The notes under the pieces are model-generated. The model ran no database searches and was not told the origin of the DNA. It saw only the letters and a program-made list of their open reading frames with translations. Positions 11,145 to 19,419 of a DNA stretch of 64,000 nucleotides are shown here, in pieces; the first letter of the stretch is position 1, and each line of letters begins with the position of its first letter. A program made the position numbers and the translations under genes. The stretch lies in the NCBI RefSeq assembly GCF_036226745.1, contig NZ_CP109013.1, positions 1,178,001 to 1,242,000 on the forward strand, written 5' to 3'. The DNA is from Streptomyces sp. NBC_00683 (lineage in GTDB: Bacteria > Actinomycetota > Actinomycetes > Streptomycetales > Streptomycetaceae).

Positions 11145-12158
11145 ATGGCCGACATCACCCGGCGCTTCGGCTGGCGACACCTGCGCTCCGCGCCCACCGC
11201 CCACATCCGCCACCACAAGCGGGGCGAGCTCTGCCACGACGGTCCCGGGCTGAGCTTCTGGTACCGGTCGCTCTCCGCCGCGCTCTCCGAAGTCCCGGTG
11301 AACGACCGGGAGCTGGCGATGGCCTTCCACGCGCGTACGGCCGACTTCCAGGACGTCACCGTGCAGGCGACCGTCACCTACCGCATCAGCGACCCGGCCG
11401 AGGCCGCCGCCCGCCTCGACTTCTCGGTGGACCCCGACACCGGGGTCTGGAGGAGCGCACCGCTGGAGCAGATCGCCACCCTGCTCACCGAGACCGCACA
11501 GCAGCACACCCTCGACGTCCTGGCCCGGACACCGCTCGCCACCGCCCTGGTGGACGGGGTCGCCTCGGTTCGCGAAAGGGTCGCGTCCGGCCTCTCCGCC
11601 GAACCTCGGCTGCCCGCCACCGGCATCGACGTGGTGGCTGTGCGTGTCGTCGCCATCCGCCCGGAGGCGGAGGTAGAGCGCGCCCTGCGCACGCCGGCCA
11701 GGGAGCAGATCCAGCAGGAGGCGGACCGGGCCACCTACGAACGCCGGGCCGTCGCAGTCGAGCGTGAACGCACCATCGCGGAGAACGAACTCGCCAGCCA
11801 GATCGAACTGGCCCGCCGCGAGGAGCAGTTGGTGGACCAGCGAGGCATCAACGCCCGCCGTGAGGCCGAGGAGAAGTCCGCGGCCGACGGCGTGCGCACG
11901 GAGGCCGAGGCCGACCGCAAGGTGCGTCTCGCCCGTGCGGAGGCCGAGGCCGCCCGCGAAATCGGCTCCGCCCGCGCCGAGGCCCAGGCGGCCTGGCTCC
12001 GGGCGCACGCGGAAGTGGACGCCGGCACCCTGCACGCACTGGCCGCGACCCGGCTGGCGGAGAACCTGCCCCGGATCGACAGCCTCACCCTCTCCCCCGA
12101 CGTGCTCACGGGCCTGCTCGCCCGCCTCGGCAGGACGGACCCGGAGGCGCGGGCGTGA
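11145..12158 (+). CDS. SPFH/band 7 domain-containing protein
   Basis: 337 aa. Residues about 10-185 match an SPFH fold (ERELAMAFHARTADFQDVTV-like strands, ISDPAEAAARLDF, VVAVRVVAIRPEAEVERALR). Residues about 185-290 form a charged Ala/Glu/Arg coiled coil (RREAEEKSAADGVRTEAEAD). There is no signal peptide or N-terminal transmembrane helix. SPFH proteins scaffold membrane microdomains; the exact role here is unknown. ATG 11145 has AGGGGG 7 nt upstream. The stop overlaps the NAD-kinase-like gene by GTGA, so both products are made together. Confidence 0.87.
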   Translation: MADITRRFGWRHLRSAPTAHIRHHKRGELCHDGPGLSFWYRSLSAALSEVPVNDRELAMAFHARTADFQDVTVQATVTYRISDPAEAAARLDFSVDPDTGVWRSAPLEQIATLLTETAQQHTLDVLARTPLATALVDGVASVRERVASGLSAEPRLPATGIDVVAVRVVAIRPEAEVERALRTPAREQIQQEADRATYERRAVAVERERTIAENELASQIELARREEQLVDQRGINARREAEEKSAADGVRTEAEADRKVRLARAEAEAAREIGSARAEAQAAWLRAHAEVDAGTLHALAATRLAENLPRIDSLTLSPDVLTGLLARLGRTDPEARA

Positions 12159-13054
12159 GCCTGGCCCCGCGTGCGGTCCTCGTGCACCGCACCACCGAGT
12201 ACGAGGAACTGCTCGCCCGGCACGGGACCCACGGCCAGGCGGCGTTCTTCCTCTCGACCCGCGGCCGGTCCATCGACGAGGTGGCCGGGCGGCATCACCG
12301 TACGCAGCAGGCCCTCACCGAGGTGGCTGCCGCCGTGCCCCTGCAGTGGCGCCGTTCACGGGTGGAGCGTGCGGACCTCGACCGCTTCCTCTTCGGCCCC
12401 GAGGACGTGGTCGTCGTGGTCGGACAGGACGGGCTGGTCGCCAACGCGGCCAAGTACCTGTCCGGCCAGCCGGTCCTGGGCATCGACACCGATCCGGGCC
12501 GCAACCCCGGCGTCCTCGTGCGCCATCGCCCGCAGGACGCGGCGGCGCTCTGCCGGGCCGCCGTCGCACCGGGTGACCGGGTGGAGTCGCTCACCATGGT
12601 CGAGGCCGTCGCCGACGACACCCAGCGGCTGCTCGCCCTGAACGAGGTCTTCTGCGGACCGCCCGGCCACCAGACGGCGCGCTACCGCATCGGCCCGGAC
12701 AGCGCCCCGAACGCCGGGGAGTCCCAGGCCTCCTCGGGCGTCCTGGTCGGCACAGGCACGGGCGCGACGGGCTGGCTGCGCTCCCTGTGGGGCGAACGCG
12801 GCAGCGCGCTGCGGCTGCCGGGCCCGTCCGATCCGCGGCTGCTCTGGTTCGTGCGCGAGGCATGGCCCTCTCCCGCGACCGGTACGTCACTGGTCGCCGG
12901 CGAACTGGGCCGGGGCGAGGGACTGGCCCTCACCGTCGAGTCCGACCGGATCGTGGTGTTCGGCGACGGAATGGAGGCCGACGCACTGGAGCTGACCTGG
13001 GGTCAGACAGTCCGGCTCGGGATCTCCGCAACGTCGTTGAATCTGGTGGTATGA
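12155..13054 (+). CDS. NAD kinase-like (ATP-NAD kinase fold) protein
   Basis: 299 aa. The order of motifs follows NAD kinase. VVVVVGQDGLVANAAKYL replaces the catalytic GGDGT loop, GIDTDPGRNPG follows, then LNEVFCGPPG at the NE dyad region, GVLVGTGTGATGWLRS in place of STxTGSTAY, and GDGMEADALELTWGQTVRLG near the end. The nucleotide-binding fold is likely. The GGDGT to GQDGL change makes canonical NAD phosphorylation uncertain, although the Asp is kept. It is translationally coupled to the SPFH gene, implying a joint function. Confidence 0.72.
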   Translation: MSLAPRAVLVHRTTEYEELLARHGTHGQAAFFLSTRGRSIDEVAGRHHRTQQALTEVAAAVPLQWRRSRVERADLDRFLFGPEDVVVVVGQDGLVANAAKYLSGQPVLGIDTDPGRNPGVLVRHRPQDAAALCRAAVAPGDRVESLTMVEAVADDTQRLLALNEVFCGPPGHQTARYRIGPDSAPNAGESQASSGVLVGTGTGATGWLRSLWGERGSALRLPGPSDPRLLWFVREAWPSPATGTSLVAGELGRGEGLALTVESDRIVVFGDGMEADALELTWGQTVRLGISATSLNLVV

Positions 13055-13117
13055 CCCCGTTGGAACTGCCGATCGCACGTGGCGGATTTGTAACTGATAT
13101 CTACATGTATCTTCCGT

Positions 13118-13148
13118 GTGTCCGACGGGCCCGATACTGATCGGACAC
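13118..13148. other. Small inverted repeat between the NAD kinase-like gene and the HTH gene
   Basis: GTGTCCGA (13118-13125) pairs with TCGGACAC (13141-13148) around 15 nt. It lies in the AT-richer 160-bp gap. It could be a weak terminator or an operator for the regulator at 13217; sequence alone does not decide. Confidence 0.35.
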
Positions 13149-13216
13149 CGCACACCGAGCAGTCGTCCTCATGACGCCTTCCACGGCTGAGCGGAACGCT
13201 CGACCGAGGAGACACT

Positions 13217-14218
13217 GTGCTGGGTGCCATAGGCCTCGATGCCGTCCAGGAGATCACCTACCGCGAACTGGTCGGGCACGGGGCGGCCGACGCGGCACAT
13301 CTGGCGGGCCGCCTCACCCTGCCGGAGAAGGATGTCCTCCAGGCGCTGTACGGGCTGGAGCACCAGGGGCTGATCACCCGGTCCGCCGAGCGGCCCGACT
13401 GCTGGGTGAGTGCTCCCCCGGCGGTGGCTCTGGCACCCCTGCTCTCCCAGCAGCGCCATGAGCTGGAGTGCGCGGAGTTGGCGGCGGCCAGACTGGCCGA
13501 CGAGTACCGGCCCGAGGCCGTCGCACCCGGCGTGCGTGACCTGATCGAGGTCGTGACCGGCGCGCAGGCGGTCTCCCAGCGCTTCTCCCAACTCCAGTTG
13601 GGGGCCGAGCGGGAACTCTGCCTGCTCATCCGCAGCCAGCCGCTCGCGGTTTCCGCCGAGGAGAACACGGCCGAGGTGCTGGCCATGGCCCGGGGCGTGA
13701 AGTACCGCGTCGTCATCGGCCGGGAGATGTTTCCCGGCCGCGGGGGCGGGACCGTCGACCTGGCCGGTCTCGCCGAGTCGCTGGGCCGGGGCATGGAAGT
13801 GCGCGTGGTCGACGAGGTTCCGACCAAGCTGGTCATCGCCGACGGCTCGCTCGGCATGCTTCCGCTGAGCGACCCCGCCACGGAACCGGCGGCCCTGGTG
13901 GCCCGGTCGAGCGGTCTGCTGGTGTCGCTGGTGGCGCTCTTCGAGCAGGTGTGGAGCCAGGGCCTGCCCCTGACGCTCGGAGCGGGCGACGAGATCGAGG
14001 AGGCGCCCTCGCCCGGGCCCGAGCCCATCGATCTCCAGATCCTCTCCCTGCTGCTGGCCGGCCTCACGGACGTGGGCGTCGCCAAGGAACTCGACCTGGG
14101 CGCGCGGACCGTACAGCGGCGGATCAAGCGGCTCATGGACCTCAGCGGGGCGTCGAACCGGCTGCGTCTCGGCTGGTACGCGAGCGAGCACGGCTGGATC
14201 ACGCGTACGCAGGGCTGA
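13217..14218 (+). CDS. Helix-turn-helix regulator (TrmB-like N-terminus, LuxR-like C-terminal HTH)
   Basis: 333 aa. Residues 5-70 look like a winged helix (ELVGHGAADAAHLAGRLTLP, then LEHQGLITRS). The middle is a phospholipase D-like/TrmB regulatory region. The C-terminal 65 residues contain a second HTH (LLAGLTDVGVAKELDLGART, VQRRIKRLMD), comparable to LuxR output domains. Streptomyces encode several such orphan regulators. GTG 13217 has GGAGACA upstream. Target genes are unknown. Confidence 0.78.
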   Translation: MLGAIGLDAVQEITYRELVGHGAADAAHLAGRLTLPEKDVLQALYGLEHQGLITRSAERPDCWVSAPPAVALAPLLSQQRHELECAELAAARLADEYRPEAVAPGVRDLIEVVTGAQAVSQRFSQLQLGAERELCLLIRSQPLAVSAEENTAEVLAMARGVKYRVVIGREMFPGRGGGTVDLAGLAESLGRGMEVRVVDEVPTKLVIADGSLGMLPLSDPATEPAALVARSSGLLVSLVALFEQVWSQGLPLTLGAGDEIEEAPSPGPEPIDLQILSLLLAGLTDVGVAKELDLGARTVQRRIKRLMDLSGASNRLRLGWYASEHGWITRTQG

Positions 14219-14260
14219 GAGTCTGCCCTGTGAACTCCACGGCTACAGGGAGCAGAGGGC

Positions 14261-14761
14261 ATGACAGCCGATTCCGGGAACGGTCCCACGCGCAACACCC
14301 GGCCGCCCGAGGCGCGGGCGGGTTTCGGCGTGGGCGTCGTCGTTCAGGACGAGCAGGGCAGGATTCTGCTCGGCAGGCACCGCGAGGGCACCTGGGAACT
14401 GCCCGGCGGAAAGATCGATCCCATACATGAGTCGGTCGCCGCCGCGGCCGCGCGCGAGTTGCGCGAGGAGACGGGGCTGGACGTCCCCGAAGAAGCGGTG
14501 ACGGTCTTCGCGATGCTGCACGACGTGGTGGCCGGGACCATCCGGATCACCATGGCGGCCACGGTGTCCGTCGAGGCCGCGGTCGCCGAGGTGACCGAGC
14601 CGCATCTGATCAGCGCCTGGCGGTGGACGCGCCCCGATGAACTGCCGGACCTGCTGTTCGACCCGTCGGCCCAGATCCTGGCGACCTGGCGGCCGGACCT
14701 CGCCATCGCGCACCCGCCGGCGCACCGTCTGCGGATCGCCGCGGACGGGCCGCAGTCATGA
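14261..14761 (+). CDS. NUDIX hydrolase
   Basis: 166 aa. The Nudix box is GGKIDPIHESVAAAAARELR followed by EETGL. The REUxEExGU half is canonical, with its catalytic glutamates. The spacing between the second Gly and the first Glu is six residues instead of five. Upstream strands FGVGVVVQDEQGRILLGRH fit the fold. Substrate, probably a nucleoside diphosphate derivative, is unknown. It follows the HTH gene by 42 bp and may be co-transcribed with it. Confidence 0.88.
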   Translation: MTADSGNGPTRNTRPPEARAGFGVGVVVQDEQGRILLGRHREGTWELPGGKIDPIHESVAAAAARELREETGLDVPEEAVTVFAMLHDVVAGTIRITMAATVSVEAAVAEVTEPHLISAWRWTRPDELPDLLFDPSAQILATWRPDLAIAHPPAHRLRIAADGPQS

Positions 14762-14787
14762 ACCGTGAACCTACAGCGTTTATTGAT

Positions 14788-14817
14788 TTGCCTAAAGGTC
14801 ATAGGCAAGCTTAGCGT
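14788..14817 (+). promoter_or_regulatory. Promoter with inverted repeat before the FBP gene; probable leaderless start
   Basis: TTGCCT (14788-14793), 18 nt, TAGCGT (14812-14817) predicts initiation about 7 nt later, at the ATG at 14825. TTGCCTA (14788-14794) and TAGGCAA (14802-14808) form a perfect 7-bp inverted repeat over the -35 and spacer, a good repressor site. Confidence 0.55.
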
Positions 14818-14824
14818 CGTAGTC

Positions 14825-15319
14825 ATGAGAGCCGTCAGCGAGCAGGACATCCGGACATCGTTCGTCAATTGCTCCAAGGGCGAGGCGAAGCGGCTGCCGC
14901 TGCCTCGCGACCTCGACGACCGCCCGTGGGACGACCTGGACTTCCTGGGGTGGCGCGACCTGTCCGCACCGGACCGGAGCTACATCGTCACGGACATGGA
15001 CGGCGAGCTCACGGGCATCACGCTCCGCTTCCCGTCCCATCAGCGCGGCTTCCTGCACCGCAGCATGTGTTCGGTCTGCCTGACGACACACCCGGGCAGC
15101 GGCGTCTCCCTGATGACCGCACGCAAGACGGGGCAGGCGGGCAGGGACGGGAACTCGGTGGGCATTTACCTGTGCACCGACCTCGACTGCTCCCTGTACG
15201 TGCGGGGCAAGAAGCTCCCGGCGCCCGGCGGGCGCTTCGAGGAGTCACTGACCGTGGACCAGCAGATCGAGCGGACCAGGGCGAAGCTCTTCGCCTTCCT
15301 GGGCACTCTCTCCGCCTGA
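14825..15319 (+). CDS. FBP-domain (FusB-like EF-G-binding) zinc-finger protein
   Basis: 164 aa. It has the FBP/treble-clef arrangement with Cys82-x2-Cys85 (RSMCSVCLTTHPG) and Cys117-x4-Cys122 (YLCTDLDCSLYVRG), which should bind one zinc ion. The N-terminal region starts SEQDIRTSFVNCSKGEAKRL. In staphylococci, FusB-type proteins bind EF-G and rescue it from fusidic acid; the actinobacterial homologues are uncharacterised, so a ribosome or EF-G role is by analogy. No Shine-Dalgarno precedes ATG 14825, and the -10 box is 7 nt away. Confidence 0.8.
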   Translation: MRAVSEQDIRTSFVNCSKGEAKRLPLPRDLDDRPWDDLDFLGWRDLSAPDRSYIVTDMDGELTGITLRFPSHQRGFLHRSMCSVCLTTHPGSGVSLMTARKTGQAGRDGNSVGIYLCTDLDCSLYVRGKKLPAPGGRFEESLTVDQQIERTRAKLFAFLGTLSA

Positions 15320-15408
15320 ACGGCCAGCCCCGTCCGGGTGCCTGCGGATGCGGTTCAGTGGGACCGGATGTACGAATAAGGGACCATTCGTGCGATCGGA
15401 GTAGACCC

Positions 15409-15816
15409 GTGGACGACTATCCGCTCCTCAATCTCTTCCTGACCATGATGTACATCTTCCTCTGGGTCCTGTGGTTCTTCCTGCTCTTCAAGGTGATCAC
15501 GGACATCTTCCGTGACCACTCACTGAACGGCTGGGCCAAGGCCGCCTGGCTGATCTTCGTCATCGTGCTCCCCTACATCGGCGTCTTCGTCTACCTGATC
15601 GTCCGCGGCCGCAGCATGGGCCAGCGGGACGTGAAGCAGGCGAAGGACCAGGAGGCGGCCTTCCGGAAGTACGTACAGGAGGCCGCCGGGACCGAGGGCG
15701 GCTCCGGAACCGGAAAGGGCCATGTCACCGAACTCGCCAAACTCGCCGAGCTCAAGGACAGCGGCCACATCGACCAGCAGGAGTACGAGAAGGCCAAGGC
15801 GAAGCTGCTCGCCTGA
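15409..15816 (+). CDS. PLDc_N/SHOCT domain-containing membrane protein
   Basis: 135 aa. Two N-terminal helices (LFLTMMYIFLWVLWFFLLFK and AAWLIFVIVLPYIGVFVYLI) form a PLDc_N-like cardiolipin-synthase N-terminal pair without any HKD catalytic domain. The last 30 residues are a SHOCT motif (LAKLAELKDSGHIDQQEYEK AKAKLL), an oligomerisation element. GTG 15409 has GGAG about 8 nt upstream. Membrane-bound; role unknown. Common in Streptomyces as a single gene. Confidence 0.85.
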   Translation: MDDYPLLNLFLTMMYIFLWVLWFFLLFKVITDIFRDHSLNGWAKAAWLIFVIVLPYIGVFVYLIVRGRSMGQRDVKQAKDQEAAFRKYVQEAAGTEGGSGTGKGHVTELAKLAELKDSGHIDQQEYEKAKAKLLA

Positions 15817-15832
15817 TCCGCCGGACCGTACA

Positions 15833-15890
15833 TGCCGTCCATGTCCCCCCGACCCGTCAACTCACGGTCGGGGGGACATGGACGTCGGCA
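15833..15890. terminator. Long GC-rich hairpin after the SHOCT gene
   Basis: GTCCATGTCCCCCCGACC pairs with GGTCGGGGGGACATGGAC around an 11-nt loop. The stem extends through GCC/GGC with a 2-nt bulge. It lies 17 bp after the stop and most likely ends the SHOCT transcript. Confidence 0.75.
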
Positions 15891-16045
15891 TGTCCGCGCG
15901 GCACCACGGCCGGTGAACGAGCGCCAGGAGTCGGCCGCCGCCCCGTCAGGTCCGCACACGGGGCGGAAGTTCCGCCGCTCCTGGCATGGGCGGCCACCCC
16001 ACCAGGCACGCGCGAACGACCGCTACCCGACCGGGAGGTCCCGAC

Positions 16046-16435
16046 ATGGCCAGTAAGTTCACCGAGCTGGCGATCGACTGTGCCGATCCCGGCGGTCTCG
16101 CCCGGTTCTGGTGCTCGGCCCTCGACTACGAGGTACAGGACGAGGGCGACGACGTCGTCACCATTGGTTCTCCCGCGGTTCCTGAGGGCAGGAACCGTCC
16201 CGGCCCGGTGCCACCGACGCTGACCTTCGCCCGCGTACCCGAGGGGAAGGCCGCCAAGAACAGGCTTCACCTCGACGTCAACGCGACGGACAGGGAGCAG
16301 GACGAAGAGGTCCGCCGCCTGCTCGGCCTGGGCGCCCGGCACGCGGATGTCGGCCAGACCGGAGATGAGAGCTGGGTCACACTCGCCGACCCGGAGGGGA
16401 ACGAGTTCTGCGTGCTGGCGGGCCGCTATCCCTGA
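16046..16435 (+). CDS. VOC family (glyoxalase-like) protein
   Basis: 129 aa with two beta-alpha-beta-beta-beta halves: FTELAIDCADPGGLARFWCS and WVTLADPEGNEFCVLAGRYP. RLHLDVNATDREQDEEVRRL lies between them. These are typical of the Glyoxalase_6 group; possible metal ligands are the His of NRLHLDV and the Glu of GNEFCV. GGGAGG precedes ATG 16046 by 7 nt. Substrate unknown; it could be a resistance or ring-cleavage relative. Confidence 0.85.
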   Translation: MASKFTELAIDCADPGGLARFWCSALDYEVQDEGDDVVTIGSPAVPEGRNRPGPVPPTLTFARVPEGKAAKNRLHLDVNATDREQDEEVRRLLGLGARHADVGQTGDESWVTLADPEGNEFCVLAGRYP

Positions 16436-16467
16436 GCGGAAGCCGCGCACCGCGCAGGACCAACGAG

Positions 16468-16505
16468 TCAGGGCCCTGCCTCACCGAAGTGAGGCAGGGC
16501 CCTGA
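16468..16505. terminator. Bidirectional terminator between the VOC gene and tRNA-Pro
   Basis: Perfect 17-bp stem (16468-16484 with 16489-16505) closed by a CGAA tetraloop. It sits 33 bp after the VOC stop and 26 bp after the 3' end of the minus-strand tRNA, so it can serve both. Confidence 0.85.
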
Positions 16506-16531
16506 CCTGGGCTCGAAGCCCTCTTGCACCG

Positions 16532-16605
<74 letters not shown>

Positions 16606-16655
16606 GTGCGTTTCCTCCCGGTTGTCCCGGGTGGCCGCGCAGGGCAAACATTACC

Positions 16656-19313
16656 TCACTCCGAGGACCGGATCGACGTCCGTACCTGCTGGGCGCGGGT
16701 TGCCAGGGCCTCGGCGCCGCACGTGACAGCCAGCTTCTGCGCCCGGGCGAGCTCCCGCGGGGAGCGGATGGCGATTCCGTACTCGAGACGGGCCAGCGCG
16801 TGCTCGTACGCGGACGACGACGCCTCGAGGTGGTGGACGGCCTCGGCCAGCAGGTGTTCGGCCTCCTCCGCGGGTGCGAAGAGCGCGACGCACCGCAGCG
16901 CTTCTCCGATCGCGGTGTCCGTGCCGAAGCGTTCCGCGTGGACGCGGGCACGGGCGGCGAGCTGGGCGGCGCGGACCGGGTCGTCGTCGGCCAGGGCTCG
17001 GGCGAGGTCGCCGGCCCACGGTGCCCAGATGCCGTTGAAGCGACCGCGGGGCTCCAGGGCGGCGCCCGCCGCCTCGAGTTCGGCGACGGCGTCCTTCGTA
17101 CGGCCTTCGGCCAGCAGCAGCCGGCCGCGGACGCACGGGGCGTCGGGCAGGACCATGGCGCTGGGGTAGGGCGGCCCGAAGTCGTACCGGTCGGCGACCA
17201 GACGCGCCTCCGCCGTACGGCCGCGGGCGAGAAGGGTGTCGATGAGCAGGCAGGCGGCATCCCAGTGGACCGGCAGCCCGCTGCCGACACGGTCGGCCAG
17301 GCGCAGCCCCTCGCGCAGGAAACCCTCGGCCTCGGCGAGCCTGCCGCGCCGGCGGTGGACGAGACCGAGCAGGGTGTGGGCGAACGCGAGGTGCGCGCCG
17401 CTCCAGCCGGAGATCTCGAAGGCGCGCACTGCTTCGCCGAAGAGTTCCTCCGCCCGGTCGAGCCGGTCCGTGAACGCGTAGGTGATGCCGACCATCGTGG
17501 GGAGTTCGAAGCCCCATTCGGAGTCGGTCCAGCCGAGACCACGGGCCGGCCTGCCGTCGACGAGCGCGCGTTCGCAGAGGTCGACGACCAGTTGGGCGTT
17601 CTCGCCGCGGAGCATGGCGTCGAAGGCCCGCAGGGTGAGAAGGACGCGCTCGGCGTTGTCGCGGCCCTTGAGGTGGTCGGCGTTGCGGGCGAGGCGTGCC
17701 GAACGTGCGGGCCCGTCGTTCTCGGTGGCCTGCATGCCCTCCCACAGGAAGTGCGCGGCCTGGAGCCGCATAAGTCCGGGGCCCGGGGCCGTACGGGATG
17801 CCTCGGCGGCGAGGGAGAGCGCCGCGTCCTTGAGCTGGTTGTTGTGGGCCAGAGCGGCGGCGAGCCGGAACGTGGCGTCGACCCGCAGTGTCTCGTCGAG
17901 CCCCGGCGTATCGAGGGCTGCCCGGAGTTGCTGCACCGTGGTGGCGGGGGAACTGAGCAGGGTGGCGCAGCCCAGTTCGTACAGCAGGGCGGCCCTGTCG
18001 TGGGGCCGTGGCGGCTCCTGGAGCGCCCTTTCGAGGCAGCGCCTGGCCGCTTGCGGGGCACCGACCGCCAGGTGCTGGCCGGCGGCTTCGCGGAGCTGGG
18101 CGACCAGCTCCTGGTCGTCGTCCGGGTGGACCTCCAGGAGATGGCGCGAGGCAGCCGCGGCACCGAGTCCGGCCTGGGTGATGGCCCAGGCGGCCCGTCC
18201 GTGCATGGCCGTGCGGGTGGCAGGCGGGATGGAGCGGTAGACCGCGGTGGCGATGAGGGGATGGACGAACTCCAGCGGGTCGAAGCCGCTGACGATACGG
18301 GCGTCGCGCAGCCGCGCCGTGCAGTCGGCGGCTTCCGCCGAGCTCATGCCGGCGAGGGTCGCCGCGAGTTCCTGGGAGATGTCGGTGCCCAGTACGGCCG
18401 CGGCCCAGGCGAAGCGGTTGGCGTTGGTGCCCAGCCGCTCGAGGCGGGCGACGAGACCGCTGCCGCGGGCCGACGCGCCGAGCTCGCGCAGCAGCCCGGC
18501 GGACTCCTCCACCGGCGGCAGTTCACGGTCCTGCGCCTTGGCGACGAGCTCGACCGCCTCGTACGGGTTGCCGCCCGTGACGGCCCACACCTCGCGGCAG
18601 AAGGGGTCGTCCGCGTGGTCGCCCAGCCCGGCCCTGACCAGTTCCGCCGTGGCATCGGGGGTGAGTGCTCGAAGGGCCACGCGGATCAGTGCCGTGGGGC
18701 CCTCGGGGCGACTGTCCTCAGGTGTACGGGCCATGGCCCAGTCGGAGTTGCGGTCGGCGAGCTCCTGCGGGCGGTGGGCCTGGACGACCAGCACCGGCAG
18801 TTCGGTCAGCCTGGCGGTGAAGCCGGCGAGCCATGCGAGGGACTCCCCGTCCGCCCAGTGCGCGTCGTCCACTATCAGGAGCAGCGGGCGGTGGCTGAGC
18901 CTGGAGGCGAGCCGGGAGACGACGAAGTCGAGGCCGTCCCTGACACCTTGCGGGTCGGGCTGCGGGCCGGTCGGTTCGGCGAGGCCCAGCGCGGGCGCCG
19001 TGATCTCGAACCAGTCGCCGAACAGGGCCCTGGTCTCGTCGGCGGGCAGCTGGTCGAGCGCGGGCTGCAGGAGCTGGCGTACGACATGGAAGGGCACCGA
19101 CGTCACGGTCTCACCGCCGCGTGCCTGCCAGACGGTGCAGCGGTCCTCCGCCATCGCGCGGATCTCTCCGAGCAGCGCGGTCTTGCCGATGCCTGCTTCG
19201 CCGCTGAAGACGAGCAGACCGCCGGCTGCCTGTGCGCCGCAGAGTGCGTCCACCGCCTGTGCGGCGGCGGCGAGTTCCGGTTCGCGCTCGTACAACGGCC
19301 GGGACGGCTTCAT
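16656..19313 (-). CDS. LAL-type AAA ATPase (MalT/LuxR-like) lacking a C-terminal HTH
   Basis: 885 aa. The P-loop GEAGIGKT is at residues 38-45 and Walker B LLLIVDDAHWADGESLAW follows, forming an AAA_16 module. After about residue 350 the rest is TPR-like helical repeats (AARRCLERALQEPPRPHDRA, GWSGAHLAFAHTLLGLVHRR). This is the STAND/LAL layout, but the chain stops at ATRAQQVRTSIRSSE with no LuxR HTH, and none is encoded in the 50 bp before the tRNA. GAAGGGGAGG precedes ATG 19313. It may work as a signalling ATPase with a partner, or be a truncated regulator. Confidence 0.82.
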   Translation of the reverse strand: MKPSRPLYEREPELAAAAQAVDALCGAQAAGGLLVFSGEAGIGKTALLGEIRAMAEDRCTVWQARGGETVTSVPFHVVRQLLQPALDQLPADETRALFGDWFEITAPALGLAEPTGPQPDPQGVRDGLDFVVSRLASRLSHRPLLLIVDDAHWADGESLAWLAGFTARLTELPVLVVQAHRPQELADRNSDWAMARTPEDSRPEGPTALIRVALRALTPDATAELVRAGLGDHADDPFCREVWAVTGGNPYEAVELVAKAQDRELPPVEESAGLLRELGASARGSGLVARLERLGTNANRFAWAAAVLGTDISQELAATLAGMSSAEAADCTARLRDARIVSGFDPLEFVHPLIATAVYRSIPPATRTAMHGRAAWAITQAGLGAAAASRHLLEVHPDDDQELVAQLREAAGQHLAVGAPQAARRCLERALQEPPRPHDRAALLYELGCATLLSSPATTVQQLRAALDTPGLDETLRVDATFRLAAALAHNNQLKDAALSLAAEASRTAPGPGLMRLQAAHFLWEGMQATENDGPARSARLARNADHLKGRDNAERVLLTLRAFDAMLRGENAQLVVDLCERALVDGRPARGLGWTDSEWGFELPTMVGITYAFTDRLDRAEELFGEAVRAFEISGWSGAHLAFAHTLLGLVHRRRGRLAEAEGFLREGLRLADRVGSGLPVHWDAACLLIDTLLARGRTAEARLVADRYDFGPPYPSAMVLPDAPCVRGRLLLAEGRTKDAVAELEAAGAALEPRGRFNGIWAPWAGDLARALADDDPVRAAQLAARARVHAERFGTDTAIGEALRCVALFAPAEEAEHLLAEAVHHLEASSSAYEHALARLEYGIAIRSPRELARAQKLAVTCGAEALATRAQQVRTSIRSSE

Positions 19314-19419
19314 GCCTCCCCTTCCCAAGGTGGTTGCGAAGGTTGTGAGCCTAGTCGTGCGCGGGTGCCCACGGACAGGGTTCACACGGTCAACCGCAGG
19401 TGCGGGGCACAATCAGGAC

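Noticed and set aside
13051..13140. A 29-codon frame starting at the NAD kinase-like stop (ATGA overlap), a possible small peptide gene before the HTH regulator
   Set aside because: Third codon positions are far less G/C-rich than in real genes here, and the stretch looks like AT-rich promoter DNA. No family is recognised.
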